NCBI GenBank assembly: GCA_011392765.1
Contig: WYCW01000003.1
Coordinates: 540,465 to 604,464, forward strand
Source of the DNA: Candidatus Thiosymbion ectosymbiont of Catanema sp. Cochon2018
Lineage (GTDB): Bacteria > Pseudomonadota > Gammaproteobacteria > Chromatiales > Chromatiaceae
DNA: 64,000 bases
Direction of reading: 5' to 3'
The translations under genes and the position numbers were made by a program. The notes under the pieces were generated by a model that saw only the letters and a list, made by a program, of their open reading frames with translations, searched no databases and was not told the DNA's origin. Of the stretch, positions 16,491 to 24,390 are shown one piece after another. How positions within the stretch are numbered: the stretch's first letter is position 1; each line of letters begins with the position of its first letter.

Positions 16491-16764
16491 CGAGGCTTTG
16501 CCTCAGACCGGCGAGCCGTGAGTCGCGCTTGGCAAAAACCACGAATGAACACGAATGGACACGAATTTTTTTGCCGCGAATGGACGCGAATCGCCGCAAA
16601 GAGGAGTACTTCCCGACAGGCAGGTGTGTGCCCAGCACTGAACACCGAATGTTGGGCTTGACTGCCGCGGAACCGACCGTTGCCGCCGTCTTCTGAGCGT
16701 ATGTGGAATGAAAATGATTCCTGAATCCATAAGCTAAATTCACCAATCCGTGAGATAGATAAGT
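16491..16764. repeat. nuoM downstream spacer with periodic repeats
   Basis: It starts with the short dispersed hairpin GCGAGGCTTTGCCTCAGACC (16491), then a run of CACGAATGAA/CACGAATGGA units (about 16539-16567) and GCGAATGGACGCGAATCG. Near its end is the decayed echo of the nuoM 3' end (CCGTTGCCGCCGTCTTCTGA). No gene. Confidence 0.65.
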
Positions 16765-17226
16765 ATGAGTGAGTTAATAGAAAAATACGAATGGGTGTTT
16801 CGGTTAGTAGAAGTTTTTGCTGTTGTAGTGGGCGTATGGTTTATCGCTCGTCAAACCAGGCATATGAGTCAGAACATCTCAAATATTCAGGAAGGGCTTG
16901 AACTTGAGAGAGGGTCTGCAATATATCATTACAATGAGTTGATAAACCCAGTTCTAGTAGAGCACCCTGAGCTTGCTGAGGCTTTTGGTCTAACCCGGCA
17001 AGATGCATTTGCCTACTTAATAATTGGAGAATTTCAAAGGCTTTTTCATTTGCGTAAAGAAGGAGTGATAGAAGATTCCAGGTGGGATGCTTTCAAAGAT
17101 CCGATGAAGAAGACAATGAATACGGAATTGGTAAAAAAGGTTTGGGTCCAACAGAAAGGTGTTGGTCGAGGAACAACCGATGAGTTTGAGAAATTCATAG
17201 AGACCCTTGCGTATTCTGATAATTAA
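16765..17226 (+). CDS. hypothetical single-pass membrane protein
   Basis: A 153-residue protein with one N-terminal transmembrane helix (residues about 12-28, VFRLVEVFAVVVGVWFIARQ) followed by a cytoplasmic helical domain with conserved-looking aromatic and charged positions (YHYNELINPVLVEHPELAEA). The layout resembles DUF4760-like small membrane proteins. Its stop overlaps the ATG of a VapC fragment, so it may have displaced the front of that gene. Confidence 0.65.
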   Translation: MSELIEKYEWVFRLVEVFAVVVGVWFIARQTRHMSQNISNIQEGLELERGSAIYHYNELINPVLVEHPELAEAFGLTRQDAFAYLIIGEFQRLFHLRKEGVIEDSRWDAFKDPMKKTMNTELVKKVWVQQKGVGRGTTDEFEKFIETLAYSDN

Positions 17227-17357
17227 TGGAATTCAATATTTATGCATATGATGCATATTTTATACAAACTGCGAAGTCGCTCTCTTGTCCGCTACTGACA
17301 CTTGACAAAAAGATGAAGCATGTGGCTTGTGAACTCGATATCGAGGTCCTGGGGTGA
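17226..17357 (+). pseudogene. VapC-like PIN toxin, C-terminal fragment
   Basis: It reads YAYDAYFIQTAKSLSCPLLT, then LDKKMKHVACELDIEVLG and a stop. This is the last third of a PIN toxin: the YDAYFIQTA segment holds the third acidic residue and LLTLDKKM the next motif. The first two-thirds are absent. Its normal antitoxin type (Phd-like) follows at 17364 instead of preceding. Confidence 0.7.
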
Positions 17358-17363
17358 AGCGAA

Positions 17364-17615
17364 ATGAAGGTATTTTCTTATTCGGAAGCCTGCCGGAATC
17401 TCTCGGAAATACTCGTGCTTGCGCAATCGGAAGAGGTCGAGATACACAAAAGAGACGGGGCCGTATTTTGCCTTAAAGTGAGAAAAGCCAATAACAAATC
17501 ACCTTTTGATGTTCCGGGGATCAAGACGAAGGCAACTACCCAAGATATATTGAACGCGGTTCGGGATTCCAGAAAGGGTCTTTGCTATGTTGATCATCCG
17601 AAAAGAGCAATATGA
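17364..17615 (+). CDS. Phd-like antitoxin
   Basis: An 83-residue protein, MKVFSYSEACRNLSEILVLA at the start, with GAVFCLKVRKANNKSPFDVP and TTQDILNAVRDSRKG, the pattern of antitoxins that accompany PIN toxins. The tail (LCYVDHPKRAI) is not typical and overlaps a new frame at 17587. The last 115 bases are repeated, decayed, at 18365-18480. Confidence 0.7.
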   Translation: MKVFSYSEACRNLSEILVLAQSEEVEIHKRDGAVFCLKVRKANNKSPFDVPGIKTKATTQDILNAVRDSRKGLCYVDHPKRAI

Positions 17616-17706
17616 ACTTTTTCAGACGGCCGCGGTGGAGCGATTCTATCGCTCGTTGTTTGCGTATCTAATAGAGTTATTTCCAGAATATAATGCCACA
17701 TTGTAA
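17587..17706 (+). pseudogene. N-terminal stump of a polymorphic-toxin-associated protein
   Basis: The frame reads MLIIRKEQYELFQTAAVERF and YRSLFAYLIELFPEYNATL before a stop. Proteins starting M(L/I)IIRKEQ...F...FPE are found beside type VI secretion and polymorphic-toxin genes. Only 39 codons remain. It overlaps the next frame at 17693. Confidence 0.45.
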
Positions 17707-17989
17707 GGAGAACTGCGGAACACAAAGCAATCCCTACAAGAAATGCAGTAGAGCCGAGAACGAAAAGGCTGCCAGGCGCGAGCGAGAGCTGATCGAGGAA
17801 CACAAGAAGAAACTTGATGATTATAAGAGGAATCCAAAAAAACACGATGACAAAGGTGGCTACCGTAACGCGCCAAATGACGAAATCCGGAAAAAGATCT
17901 ACGAAGGTCGCATACGTGCCCTGGAGAAACAGATTCAGAAACATGAGAAGGAACTCAAGAAGATTGAGGAGGCGATGAAAAATGAGTGA
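17693..17989 (+). CDS. charged coiled-coil protein, possible polymorphic-toxin tail
   Basis: A 98-residue lysine/glutamate-rich protein. After MPHCKENCGTQSNPYKKCSR it is helical, with DYKRNPKKHDDKGGYRNAPN and EIRKKIYEGRIRALEKQIQK, a segment that I associate with C-terminal parts of polymorphic toxins. There is no signal peptide. It overlaps the next gene by 8 bases, the usual layout for a toxin and its immunity gene. Toxin activity is not shown by any catalytic motif. Confidence 0.5.
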   Translation: MPHCKENCGTQSNPYKKCSRAENEKAARRERELIEEHKKKLDDYKRNPKKHDDKGGYRNAPNDEIRKKIYEGRIRALEKQIQKHEKELKKIEEAMKNE

Positions 17990-18293
17990 TGGAACTAACG
18001 AGAATGCCTCGGTATCTCTGATGCTTTTGTTAGCAATAGCAGACAGGATAGTAACTGAGTACACGAGTCGTGGTCTCGGTACGGTCGACCTGGGTGCACG
18101 CCAATACTACCATGCCGTGGCATCTGATGAGATATTCGATATGACAACCTCACCGAAAGACCTGATTGTCGGTGATCTTTACGACGATATAAAAGAACTT
18201 AAGCGCCTGGTAGGTGACGACATGCCTACTGCGGTAGATATTGAGAGACTTGCCAGGGTGCTGACTGCAATATCCGAGAGTGTTCTGGAGTAA
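17982..18293 (+). CDS. probable immunity-like protein
   Basis: A 103-residue acidic protein with SLMLLLAIADRIVTEYTSRG, then YYHAVASDEIFDMTTSPKDL, and a last helix VDIERLARVLTAISESVLE. Small acidic proteins of this pattern follow toxin-tail genes and are read as immunity proteins. It overlaps the upstream gene and has no recognisable enzymatic motif. Confidence 0.5.
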   Translation: MSDGTNENASVSLMLLLAIADRIVTEYTSRGLGTVDLGARQYYHAVASDEIFDMTTSPKDLIVGDLYDDIKELKRLVGDDMPTAVDIERLARVLTAISESVLE

Positions 18294-18364
18294 CTAAACT
18301 CAAGTCCTACTCTACTCGAAAACATTACGGATAAGGGGTCGAAGACAAGAGCAAATCTCATACC

Positions 18365-18480
18365 CTATTTTGCCTGAAAGTGAGAAAAGCATAACAAATC
18401 ACCTTTTGATGTTCCGGGAATCAAGACCAAGGCAACTACCCGAGATATTTTGAATGCGGTTCGGAATTCCAGGAATGGCT
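18365..18480 (+). repeat. decayed duplicate of the Phd-like antitoxin 3' half
   Basis: About 115 bases nearly identical to 17463-17580. A two-base loss (AAAGCCAATAAC became AAAGCATAAC) puts a stop early in the copy. With the original it flanks the toxin-tail/immunity pair as a direct repeat, a footprint of tandem duplication or insertion. Confidence 0.8.
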
Positions 18481-18517
18481 AGCGAGGCTTCATCCCCTGG
18501 GGACCGGGGCACACGAG

Positions 18518-19446
18518 ATGCCGGTAGTACGCGATAACAAGCCGATTCAGCTCGTCCGGATCGACGAGGTGTCCGATTGGGACGAGGTGAAAACGCTGGC
18601 CGGGGATTCCCTCCTGCCGCATGATCTCGGCGGTCTCAAGCAGCTCCTCGATGGGTTCGTTCGCTCTGTTTACATCGAGCATGACTATATAGACGCCGAC
18701 TATCGTGATACCTATAGCCACTTCTACTCGAAGAAGTTTGCACGCTACCCGGATCGCGCGATTCGCCTCCTCTTCTTCTCCGATGCCATCGCGACTGACG
18801 ACTGGTCTGAACCGGATAAGTTCTCGAACGCCTTTATCGGCTATTCCGTCATCAAGCCGACCCGCGTTGTCTCCGTCGGGCGGACTCTGATCGACCCCAG
18901 GCGTGCGAATGTTGCTCCCGGATTCGTCATCGTGACGAAGTTCATTGCCAACCTGCTCGGCGCGGAGCTCAGGGTCGAAGGCTTCCCGTACATGGGCCAG
19001 GATACGGACGTTACCGTGTGCGCCCACTCAGCCCTCTGGTCTTGCCTCAGGCATTTCTCGCAACGGTATCCCGAGTATCCTGAGATTCATCCCTATCCTG
19101 GAAGCGGAACTGTCGTGGTCCGCGGATTCCGGGCGGCCTCGGTCTGCTATACTCCGCTATACCTATGCCGAAATTCATCTGGGTGGCGGGGCTCTCTACG
19201 CGAGCGCTTTACCCGGACGGTCGGGTGCTCGGGGAAATTCTCATCGACGTTACCGCCAGTTTCCGCGACAATTTCACCTTCCTGAGCATCCATTACCCCG
19301 GCATTCTGATCCTGAATGATCGTCACTCGCTTTCGGAATCGCTGGCAAGTCGTACATCCGTAATGAGTATCAGCCCACATAACGCCTATGGGCTCTACAG
19401 AAATAACCTTGAGGAGATTCGATGTGAACGAAAAAAAACCCGCTAA
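18518..19446 (+). pseudogene. large hypothetical protein, frameshifted and shortened
   Basis: The first part (18518 to about 19150) reads MPVVRDNKPIQLVRIDEVSD and later GQDTDVTVCAHSALWSCLRH, where the C-A-H segment looks like a papain/C39-like active-site loop. The last part is in another frame from 19165: FIWVAGLSTRALYPDGRVLG, then ILIDVTASFRDNFTFLSIHY. The two look like the ends of one long protein with the middle deleted. Codon use is GC-rich, unlike neighbouring TA genes. No function assigned. Confidence 0.5.
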
Positions 19447-19636
19447 GACGGGGCTCACTACGCTCGCCCTCGAGCTCATCGAGGGCAGCAGCCTCAGGGA
19501 AGACATGCTCAATAGTGAGGAAGAGGTGCAGGCGCTCTGGGACTCGCTCGAGAGCAGAATAAGACCTAAGGCTATCGCGAACATGATCAGGCGGCAGAAG
19601 TCCGCGGAGATGGCGTCGAGGCGCTTCATATGCTGA
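19424..19636 (+). CDS. hypothetical small protein
   Basis: A 70-residue protein from a GTG start overlapping the end of the pseudogene above. It reads TGLTTLALELIEGSSLREDM and ends IANMIRRQKSAEMASRRFIC. It is basic at the end and helical. No family recognised. It ends 49 bases before nuoN and may be a remnant of the previous locus. Confidence 0.4.
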   Translation: MNEKKPAKTGLTTLALELIEGSSLREDMLNSEEEVQALWDSLESRIRPKAIANMIRRQKSAEMASRRFIC

Positions 19637-19685
19637 CATCGGAAACGGCGCGCACGCCGCGGACTATTGAAACCGGAATACGCCT

Positions 19686-21128
19686 ATGTCCCCCACCTTC
19701 GATTTTGAAAGCCTGATCCCCATCCTCCCCGAGATCGCCATCCTGGTACTGGCCAGTACCGTGCTGGTGGTCGATCTCTATCTGAAAGAGGAGCAGAAAG
19801 GTGTCAATCATGTCATCACCATCGTCGGATTGCTGATTGCCATCGGGATCACCGGCCTGGTCGGGGGCGGCGAACGGCAAGTTGTATTCGATGGCAGCTA
19901 TGTACGCGATGCCATGAGCGACGTGCTCAAGATCCTCATCTTCATTGTCAGCCTGTTCGCCTTCGTCTATTCCAAGGACTATCTGCGCGACCGCAACCTG
20001 TGGGCGGGCGAATACTATGTCCTGGGCCTGTTCGCGGTGCTCGGCATGTCGATCATGGTCTCGGCCAACAACCTGCTGGTCGTCTATCTGGGGCTGGAGC
20101 TGCTGGCGTTGTGCCTCTATGCCATGGTCGCCTTCGACCGCGACTCTTCAGCCGGGGCCGAGGCGGCCATGAAGTACTTCGTGCTCGGGGCACTCGGCTC
20201 GGGTATGCTGCTCTACGGCATGTCTATGATCTATGGGGCCACCGGCTCCATCGAGCTGGCGGACGTGGCTCAAGCCGCGACGGAGCAGGGGACCGGGAAC
20301 CAAGTCCTGGTGTTCGGACTCGTTTTTCTGGTCATCGGTATCGGATTCAAGTTCGGCGCCGTGCCCTTCCATATGTGGGTGCCGGACGTCTATCAGGGCG
20401 CCCCGACCTCCGTAGCCCTGTTCCTGGGCAGTGCCCCCAAGATCGCTGCCTTCGCGTTGGCGATCCGCCTCTTGGTGGATGGACTCGGCGGGCTGCACCC
20501 GGACTGGCAGGGTATGCTCATCATCCTGGCCCTCTTGTCCATGGGCCTGGGCAATCTGGTCGCCATCGCCCAGACCAACCTCAAGCGCATGTTGGCCTAC
20601 TCGACCATTTCCCACGTGGGCTTCATCTTCCTCGGGCTCTTGGCCGGCAGCGGACAGGGCTATGCCGCGGCCATGTTCTACGCCATCGTCTATGCCGTCA
20701 TGGCGGCGGGGGCCTTCGGTCTGCTGCTGATTCTGAGCCGAGAGGGCTTCGATGCCGAGGACCTGGACGACCTCAAAGGGCTCAACGACCGCGATTCCTG
20801 GTACGCGGCCATGATGGCCCTCATCATGTTCTCCATGGCCGGGGTACCGCCCACCGTCGGTTTTATGGCCAAGCTGCTGGTGCTCGAATCCATCGTGCGC
20901 GTCGACCTCTGGTGGCTGGCCCTGATCGGCGTCTTCTTCTCCATCATCGGCGCCTTCTACTACCTGCGGATAATCAAGCTCATCTACTTCGACCAGCCGG
21001 TGACCCAGGAACCCTTGACGGCCGGTCCCGGCGCTCGGGTTGCCCTCTCGGTCAACGGCTTGGCCATGTTGATACTGGGCATCTTTCCCGCTTCCCTGCT
21101 GTCGGTTTGCCAGGGGGCCTTTCTCTGA
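19686..21128 (+). CDS. nuoN: NADH:quinone oxidoreductase subunit N
   Basis: A 480-residue antiporter-like subunit, the last gene of the nuo operon. LLVVYLGLELLALCLYAMVA has the key Glu, GFKFGAVPFHMWVPDVYQGA the conserved Lys, and ISHVGFIFLGLLAG the later motif. The frame is intact. An IS1 copy begins 2 bases after its stop. Confidence 0.97.
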   Translation: MSPTFDFESLIPILPEIAILVLASTVLVVDLYLKEEQKGVNHVITIVGLLIAIGITGLVGGGERQVVFDGSYVRDAMSDVLKILIFIVSLFAFVYSKDYLRDRNLWAGEYYVLGLFAVLGMSIMVSANNLLVVYLGLELLALCLYAMVAFDRDSSAGAEAAMKYFVLGALGSGMLLYGMSMIYGATGSIELADVAQAATEQGTGNQVLVFGLVFLVIGIGFKFGAVPFHMWVPDVYQGAPTSVALFLGSAPKIAAFALAIRLLVDGLGGLHPDWQGMLIILALLSMGLGNLVAIAQTNLKRMLAYSTISHVGFIFLGLLAGSGQGYAAAMFYAIVYAVMAAGAFGLLLILSREGFDAEDLDDLKGLNDRDSWYAAMMALIMFSMAGVPPTVGFMAKLLVLESIVRVDLWWLALIGVFFSIIGAFYYLRIIKLIYFDQPVTQEPLTAGPGARVALSVNGLAMLILGIFPASLLSVCQGAFL

Positions 21129-21161
21129 TCGGTAGTGTTCTAACTTTGTTGCTTAAGGATT

Positions 21162-21662
21162 TCAAACGGCGGCGCCGAACTCATAACGATTCACGAATAA
21201 TCCGATGACAATATCGTGCATTTGATTCAGTTTTGAAAAACAAATCGTCTTACGCGCAAGCCGCTTGATTCGCGTCCGTAGCGTCAAATGTTTGCGTTCT
21301 ATTTTTTGCGTGTTTTGTTTTCCAACGACATGTTTTTCGGGATCTAAATGGCGCTTATAGGCACCCCAGTCGTCGGTATAAAAACGGGTAATCCCAAATG
21401 GCTCTAATAACCCTTTTAATTCAAGAAAAACCTCATCTCGACGTTTCCCGAATACATAAGCCAACACCTTACCCGTGGCCCGATCAATAGCATGCCACAA
21501 CCATCTTTGATTGGCTTTACTCCCTACATAACTCCACATCTCATCCATTTCAACGGTGGCGCCTTGCTTGCTAACATCATGATAATCCTCTACTTTTAGA
21601 ATATCTACCACAATCTGCTCAGGCGTGTGGGTCGCTAAAAAATCGTGATTCACGGCATGCAA
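21162..21662 (-). CDS. insB: IS1 transposase, InsB part
   Basis: A 166-residue DDE transposase part with VEMDEMWSYVGSKANQRWLW, FYTDDWGAYKRHLDPEKHVV and ERKHLTLRTRIKRLARKTIC. In IS1 this is made as an InsA-InsB' fusion by frameshifting in an A-rich stretch; here a run of nine A on this strand (21671-21679) lies in the overlap. Appears intact. Confidence 0.9.
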   Translation of the reverse strand: MHAVNHDFLATHTPEQIVVDILKVEDYHDVSKQGATVEMDEMWSYVGSKANQRWLWHAIDRATGKVLAYVFGKRRDEVFLELKGLLEPFGITRFYTDDWGAYKRHLDPEKHVVGKQNTQKIERKHLTLRTRIKRLARKTICFSKLNQMHDIVIGLFVNRYEFGAAV

Positions 21663-21937
21663 CTCGGGTTCTTTTTTTTTAATTCATTGATAACGGTCAC
21701 AGGACTGATACCCAGTACCCGCGCGGTATCACGAATGCCGCTGCCATTCAGTGCCATCTCAATGATTTGTTGTTTCGTTTCCGGTAACCGCCCTTTCTCG
21801 GAATAATCCTGGATAAACGTTTTGCCCTCACAGGCCTGTTCTTTGCAAATAAAACGCTGCTTGCCATTGCTGGTGTTGCCATGTTTAGTAACATCAATAC
21901 CATTGCAGACAGGGCATTTTACGGGTAGTAATACCAT
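21650..21937 (-). CDS. insA: IS1 InsA DNA-binding protein
   Basis: A 95-residue protein with a zinc-finger-like CPVC...C...C pattern (VKCPVCNGIDVTKHGNTSNG, then FICKEQACEG) and a helix-turn-helix (IRDTARVLGISPVTVINELK). The start at 21937 is preferred over a longer frame. It regulates IS1 transposition and forms the N-terminus of the fused transposase. Confidence 0.88.
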   Translation of the reverse strand: MVLLPVKCPVCNGIDVTKHGNTSNGKQRFICKEQACEGKTFIQDYSEKGRLPETKQQIIEMALNGSGIRDTARVLGISPVTVINELKKKNPSCMP

Positions 21938-22039
21938 AAGAGTTTCCTCGGTAAAATTTTGTTCGGTTAATAGCTTAAAGCTCAGGTAGTCACCAACTAC
22001 CCGCATAGCGGGTAGCTTGAGGAAAGCCCCTAAAAGGGG

Positions 22040-22471
22040 CTATGAGTCGCCGAAATCCAGTGAGTTCTGACGATCCTGTTGCTCCTGGTTACGGATGTAG
22101 GCGCGAACGATCTCTTCATCCAGACCGACCGTGCTCACACAGTACCCTCGGGACCAAAAGTGTTTCTCGGTAAATCCTTTCTTCACCCCGAACAACTGCC
22201 GGTGAATCTGGATCGCTGATTTCCCTTTCAGGTACCCAACAACCATCGCAACACTGAACTTCGGTGGAATCCTCAACACCATGTGGATGTGGTCGGGCAT
22301 CGCATGCCCTTCGATCAGCTCCACACCCTTTTGCCGACACAATTGCTGCAAAATCTTTCCGATTTGCCGGCGCATTCGACCATACAGTACCTTCCGGCGG
22401 TATTTTGGAACAAACACCAGATGATACTTACATTCCCATCTCACGTGGGCTAAGCTCTGCCATTCTTTCAT
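22040..22471 (-). CDS. tnpA: IS200/IS605-type Y1 transposase
   Basis: A 143-residue HUH single-strand transposase. The HUH motif is in GHAMPDHIHMVLRIPPKFS, and the catalytic Tyr is in IVRAYIRNQEQQD. Hairpins stand at both flanks (CTACCCGCATAGCGGGTAG at 21997-22015, AGCCCC...GGGGCT at 22025-22041, ACCGGCAAAGCCGGT near 22550), the usual recognition structures. It is nested in the IS1 copy. No TnpB gene accompanies it. Confidence 0.88.
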   Translation of the reverse strand: MKEWQSLAHVRWECKYHLVFVPKYRRKVLYGRMRRQIGKILQQLCRQKGVELIEGHAMPDHIHMVLRIPPKFSVAMVVGYLKGKSAIQIHRQLFGVKKGFTEKHFWSRGYCVSTVGLDEEIVRAYIRNQEQQDRQNSLDFGDS

Positions 22472-22658
22472 GGTTACCTCCTGAGTGATGCCCCAGGGCT
22501 TTCCTCAGGAGGCTTTTTACCGCAGGAACGGCAGAGCCTTTTCTAGTCGCACCGGCAAAGCCGGTGGTTTACTAAAATTCTAATTATATCAAGTGATTTA
22601 TAATTAAGCAACAAAGTAATAACACTACCTGGTATGTCAATCGGTACAGTCCAAGGCA

Positions 22659-22946
22659 TCAAGCCGCAGCAAGCCGTACCTGCACGCATAGGCCGAGTGC
22701 AGAGGCGATATTGACCAGTGCGTCGAGGGAGAAGCGGGAGATACGCCCGCGCAACAGGTCGTTCATCCGCGGCTGTGTCACGCCGCAGTGGGTGGCTGCT
22801 TCACGTTGGGTCCAGCCCTGTTCCGCTATGATGGTGCCGATCTGCTCCATCAATTCGGAGCGCAGCTTGAGGTTGGCCGCCTCCGCCGGTGTGTCGGCGA
22901 TCGCATCCCAAACGCTGCCGAAGGACTCGATCTCTGTATTGCTCAT
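22659..22946 (-). CDS. XRE-family antitoxin, HigA-like
   Basis: A 95-residue protein with a clear helix-turn-helix: QREAATHCGVTQPRMNDLLR, preceded by an N-terminal helix. Its start overlaps the toxin stop by four bases (ATGA). In toxin-first HigBA modules the antitoxin both neutralises the toxin and represses the shared promoter. Confidence 0.85.
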   Translation of the reverse strand: MSNTEIESFGSVWDAIADTPAEAANLKLRSELMEQIGTIIAEQGWTQREAATHCGVTQPRMNDLLRGRISRFSLDALVNIASALGLCVQVRLAAA

Positions 22947-23269
22947 AGCTCACCTCGGACCAGCCGACTAAACCGCGTTCTGGCAAGATTGAGGTCCTGC
23001 TTCGATGTGGCTTGTGTCTTTTTCTGAAAGGCATGGAGGACGTAGATAGCATCGGGTAGCCTCGCTGTGTAGATTACCCGGAAGGTGCCTGAGTTATCCC
23101 ATACCCGAAGCTCTTCGACCCCGCGACCGATAGTCGGCATCGGTTTGAAATTATCGGCTTGTCCGCCGCGCTGAATCTTGTCGATCTGTCGTCCGGCGTC
23201 CTGTTTCGCGTCCTTTGGGAAGGCTCGCAAGCACTTGAGAGAATCGCCGAGGAATCGCACTGGTTTCAT
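22943..23269 (-). CDS. HigB-like toxin (phage Gp49/DUF891 type)
   Basis: A 108-residue basic protein from the ATG at 23269. It has the family pattern GVEELRVWDNSGTFRVIYTA, then DAIYVLHAFQKKTQATSKQD and LNLARTRFSRL. Such toxins cleave ribosome-bound mRNA. The open frame extends upstream to 23416, but that part belongs to a broken DUF5615 gene. An 18-base perfect palindrome stands 10 bases before the start. The module looks intact. Confidence 0.85.
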   Translation of the reverse strand: MKPVRFLGDSLKCLRAFPKDAKQDAGRQIDKIQRGGQADNFKPMPTIGRGVEELRVWDNSGTFRVIYTARLPDAIYVLHAFQKKTQATSKQDLNLARTRFSRLVRGEL

Positions 23270-23278
23270 GTCATGGAC

Positions 23279-23296
23279 TATATCCACGTGGATATA
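23279..23296. promoter_or_regulatory. 18-base palindrome, probable operator of the HigBA-like module
   Basis: TATATCCACGTGGATATA is perfectly self-complementary and lies 10 bases upstream of the toxin start on the minus strand. It is the right size and place for the antitoxin (XRE type) to bind and repress the promoter. Confidence 0.65.
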
Positions 23297-23371
23297 TTGT
23301 AGCAAGTTCGGAAACGGACGTGGGTCATGAACCTTGTCGGGGGTGACGGATAGACCGAGCTCGTACCCCAC

Positions 23372-23625
23372 AAAAATGATAAGCGCATCGACATTCTCGT
23401 CGGCGAGTAGGATCATACGAGCAGGGCGAAGCAGCGATCAGGCTGCGTCGGCATCGGTCGGATACAACTTATTGGCGTGCATCGCCCCCGCGGCAAAGTG
23501 CAACGCATCACGGATGCCGTCGGTGTTCAAGCGCGGATTCGCCTGCCGCCAGTCGTTCCAGGATCGATTCCACAGGATAGCCCGAGCCCAACACCCAACC
23601 GACCCGTTGGGCACGGCGCACCGTC
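23372..23625 (-). pseudogene. broken DUF433 antitoxin and DUF5615 toxin pair
   Basis: On the minus strand the DUF433 remnant reads VGWVLGSGYPVESILERLAA in one frame and LNTDGIRDALHFAAGAMHAN in the next, ending at 23438. The toxin starts at 23416 with MILLADENVDALIIF, the DUF5615 N-terminus, but then loses similarity and runs into the operator and start region of the HigB gene. The front of DUF433 is replaced by a dispersed repeat also found near 57595. Confidence 0.6.
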
Positions 23626-23629
23626 CAAA

Positions 23630-23700
23630 GATGCGGTTCGCGCCTCTTCGTGATGCCATCCTGTAAGACCTACCGCGCTCACCGCATCCTACGTCCATCC
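23630..23700. repeat. dispersed repeat shared with 57590-57650
   Basis: GGTTCGCGCCTCTTCGTGAT, then GCCATCCTG and CGCGCTCACCGCATC also occur near 57591-57645 with small changes. It is a REP-like intergenic repeat without coding potential. Confidence 0.65.
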
Positions 23701-23737
23701 TACGGGCTGATTGTCGTGACGACGAGGATCCGAACGT

Positions 23738-23992
23738 CTACAGCCCAAACCGCCGGCCGATCTTGTCCGTAAAGATATTCCGGATTTCCTGCAACCGGCC
23801 TGCCGAAGTGATGGCCAATTGCAGTTTTTCGTACCTCTCTTGTGAAGTCTCCGGGTACTCGTGGGTGAACTCATTGCGGATACGCCGCAGCTCCGACCAC
23901 TCATCGGCCGAGGGCAGCCACGCAAGCTGCTCCAAACGATTCATCAAAGATTCCCTGTCATCTTGACCGAAGGGATTTGTCATCCCGACCAT
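23738..23992 (-). pseudogene. HEPN/HepT-like protein, N-terminus missing
   Basis: The sequence SLMNRLEQLAWLPSADEWSE, then LRRIRNEFTHEYPETSQERY, ends GRLQEIRNIFTDKIGRRFGL. RNEFTH gives the R-x4-H motif of HEPN RNases, and the LNR.EKLG...SADEW pattern is that of HepT-like proteins in MNT/HEPN modules. The first half is absent, lost where the IS3 element joins. No nucleotidyltransferase partner is nearby. Confidence 0.6.
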
Positions 23993-24105
23993 AGGGAAGG
24001 ATCTTTAGCTTGGTAAGGGTCCCCAGCCCACTATAGTGGACCCCGAATTTTGGACCACTGGCTAAGTTAAGGTTGATGGTCTTATAGTCAGAGGAGGAAC
24101 GAGCG

Positions 24106-24390
24106 ATGGCAAGCAAGAGAAGACGGCACGCTCCGGAGTTCAAAGCGCAGGTTGCGTTGGAGGCCGCGAAGGGAGAGAAGACGTTGAGCCAGCTCACGCA
24201 CGAATATGGAGTAGCAGCGGTACAAATCAGCCAGTGGAAGCGCCAGTTGTTAGAAGGGATGCCCACGGTTTTTGGACGCAAACAGCAGGTGGGGGATGCG
24301 GAAACGCTCACCGCCCTGCTGTATCAGGAAATCGGTCGGCTCAAGATGGAGTTGGACTGGCTGAAAAAAAAAGCTGCGTCTTTCGGTTGA
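24106..24390 (+). CDS. IS3-family OrfA
   Basis: A 94-residue helix-turn-helix protein, MASKRRRHAPEFKAQVALEA at the start, with TLSQLTHEYGVAAVQISQWK and a C-terminal leucine-zipper-like LYQEIGRLKMELDWLKKK. A run of nine A at 24364-24372 marks where IS3 elements normally shift frame into OrfB. Confidence 0.88.
   Translation: MASKRRRHAPEFKAQVALEAAKGEKTLSQLTHEYGVAAVQISQWKRQLLEGMPTVFGRKQQVGDAETLTALLYQEIGRLKMELDWLKKKAASFG

Larger units (their letters stand above)
21131..22629 (-). mobile_element. IS1-family element interrupted by an IS200-like gene
   Basis: The ends match as inverted repeats: GGTAGTGTTCTAACTTTGTT at the left, and the complement of AACAAAGTAATAACACTACC at the right. The element is about 1.5 kb where IS1 is about 0.77 kb; the surplus is the IS200-like segment (about 21997-22565) between insA and the right end. 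No clear target duplication is seen. Confidence 0.8.
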
